Assembly: GCF_002903145.1 (NCBI RefSeq)
Contig: NZ_PPDJ01000002.1
Location: 248,001 to 312,000 of the forward strand
Direction: 5' to 3'
Length of the DNA stretch: 64,000 bases
Source of the DNA: Halobacteriovorax sp. DA5
Lineage (GTDB): Bacteria; Bdellovibrionota; Bacteriovoracia; Bacteriovoracales; Bacteriovoracaceae
In this document: positions 63,374-64,000 of the stretch, piece by piece
Position numbering within the stretch: position 1 is the stretch's first letter
How the letters are laid out: each line of letters opens with the position of its first letter
Program-made: the position numbers and the translations under genes
Notes under the pieces: model-generated
The model's input: the letters and a program-made list of their open reading frames with translations, nothing else
The model's database searches: none
What the model was told of the DNA's origin: nothing

Positions 63374-64000
63374 ATGCTAAGAATTGGTTTATTTTTACTT
63401 ACAAACATACTGGTCGTTGCCACAATCGGTATCGTTCTTAATTTACTTGGTATCCGCGGCTATATGACTGAAGCGGGGATGAATTATAATTCCCTGATCA
63501 TCATCTGTGCTGTTTGGGGACTTGGTGGGTCTTTTATATCTTTGGCCCTTTCTAAATTCATGGCAAAAATGGCCTATCGCATGACTGAGATCTCTCCAAA
63601 TGATCCTAATTATGGATGGGTTGCTCAAGCAGTTCATCAATATGCGCGCGCTAGTGGAATTAAGAACCCTGAAGTTTATATTTATAACTCAAATGAAGTA
63701 AATGCTTTTGCTACAGGGCCAAGCCGTAATAATTCAATGGTTGCGGTTTCTGCAGGTCTGCTTCATACAATGAGCCGTGATGAGGCAGAAGGTGTAATTG
63801 GCCACGAAGTCGCTCACATTGCAAATGGTGATATGGTGACAATGGCACTTGTTCAAGGTGTGGTAAACGCTTTTGTCATGATCTTATCGCGAATTGGGGC
63901 CATGGTTATCTCAAATGCACTTCGCTCTGATGACGAAGAGGGACCAGGACTTGGGCCTTTTGCCCATATGGCGCTTGTCTTTGTTCTCGATATTATTTTT
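63374..64000 (+). CDS. htpX: HtpX-like zinc metalloprotease (5' part, cut by window edge)
   Basis: 209 codons of an M48 membrane protease run off the right edge. There are two N-terminal membrane segments (RIGLFLLTNILVVATIGIVL, residues 3-22; and LIIICAVWGLGGSFISLAL near 36-54). The family segment YIYNSNEVNAFATGPSRNN is near residue 97, and the zinc motif HEVAH lies in VIGHEVAHIANGDMV near 144. HtpX degrades misfolded inner-membrane proteins, overlapping FtsH in function. The start ATG is preceded by AGGAG about ten bases upstream. The frame is open to the last base. Confidence 0.93.
   Translation, partial: MLRIGLFLLTNILVVATIGIVLNLLGIRGYMTEAGMNYNSLIIICAVWGLGGSFISLALSKFMAKMAYRMTEISPNDPNYGWVAQAVHQYARASGIKNPEVYIYNSNEVNAFATGPSRNNSMVAVSAGLLHTMSRDEAEGVIGHEVAHIANGDMVTMALVQGVVNAFVMILSRIGAMVISNALRSDDEEGPGLGPFAHMALVFVLDIIF

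Overview
The window looks like chromosome of a Gram-negative, AT-rich (roughly 36-38% GC by eye), non-enteric bacterium, most likely the Bdellovibrionota and probably the Bacteriovoracaceae (Halobacteriovorax-like). The reasons are diderm traits (several outer-membrane barrels, many lipoproteins, a KDO-transferase-like protein, TldD/PmbA), many secreted or membrane proteases, large proteins with no recognisable family, and a firmicute-like tmk-holB-ricT order. The taxonomic placement is inference. I see no rRNA, CRISPR array or insertion sequence. One tRNA is present.

Layout. 1-5,007: the 5' end of an unknown gene on the minus strand, then a plus-strand block with rsmJ, yaaA, an adenosine/sugar kinase, asnS and a small hydrolase. 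4,997-10,420 (minus): tmk-holB-ricT, a GYF-type membrane protein and a barrel protein. 10,618-14,725 (plus): a divergent KDO transferase with an apparently leaderless start, an unknown Rossmann-like protein, a pilin-like peptide and a barrel protein. 14,851-20,590 (plus): a thiolase plus trifunctional-type fatty-acid oxidation pair, followed by a LolC-like permease and a metallo-hydrolase lipoprotein. 20,769-23,563: small secreted proteins and a CocE-like hydrolase.

23,634-29,487 is the most interesting part. The 3' end of tex is present twice: once in the intact gene and once as a 215-bp, 213/215-identical direct repeat 3.49 kb away. Between the copies lies an AT-rich island with an intact HD-domain dGTPase-like gene, an overlapping nucleotidyltransferase gene and a convergent membrane-protein gene. 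This is the architecture of an insertion at the 3' end of a conserved gene, and its cargo resembles nucleotide-targeting anti-phage modules. No integrase is visible.

29,609-38,012: an FAD oxidoreductase, a DUF3050 protein, a YiiX-like lipoprotein, a TetR regulator, a large lipoprotein coupled to an outer-membrane protein, and tRNA-Met(CAT). 38,089-43,564: tilS-ftsH-folP (tRNA modification, membrane proteolysis, folate), a trypsin-like protease and a VOC protein. 43,806-54,523: two subtilisins, two response regulators, a 2-hydroxyacid dehydrogenase, a second YiiX-like protein, a penicillin-acylase-like protein and a lysine 2,3-aminomutase. 54,707-64,000: a 1,419-residue secreted protein, the pmbA/tldD pair, a cyclic-nucleotide-gated K+ channel and the start of htpX.

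Three good matches to the sigma-54 -24/-12 promoter lie just upstream of genes for exported products (near 21,811, 37,740 and 43,706). This suggests that part of the envelope and secreted-enzyme repertoire is under RpoN-type control.
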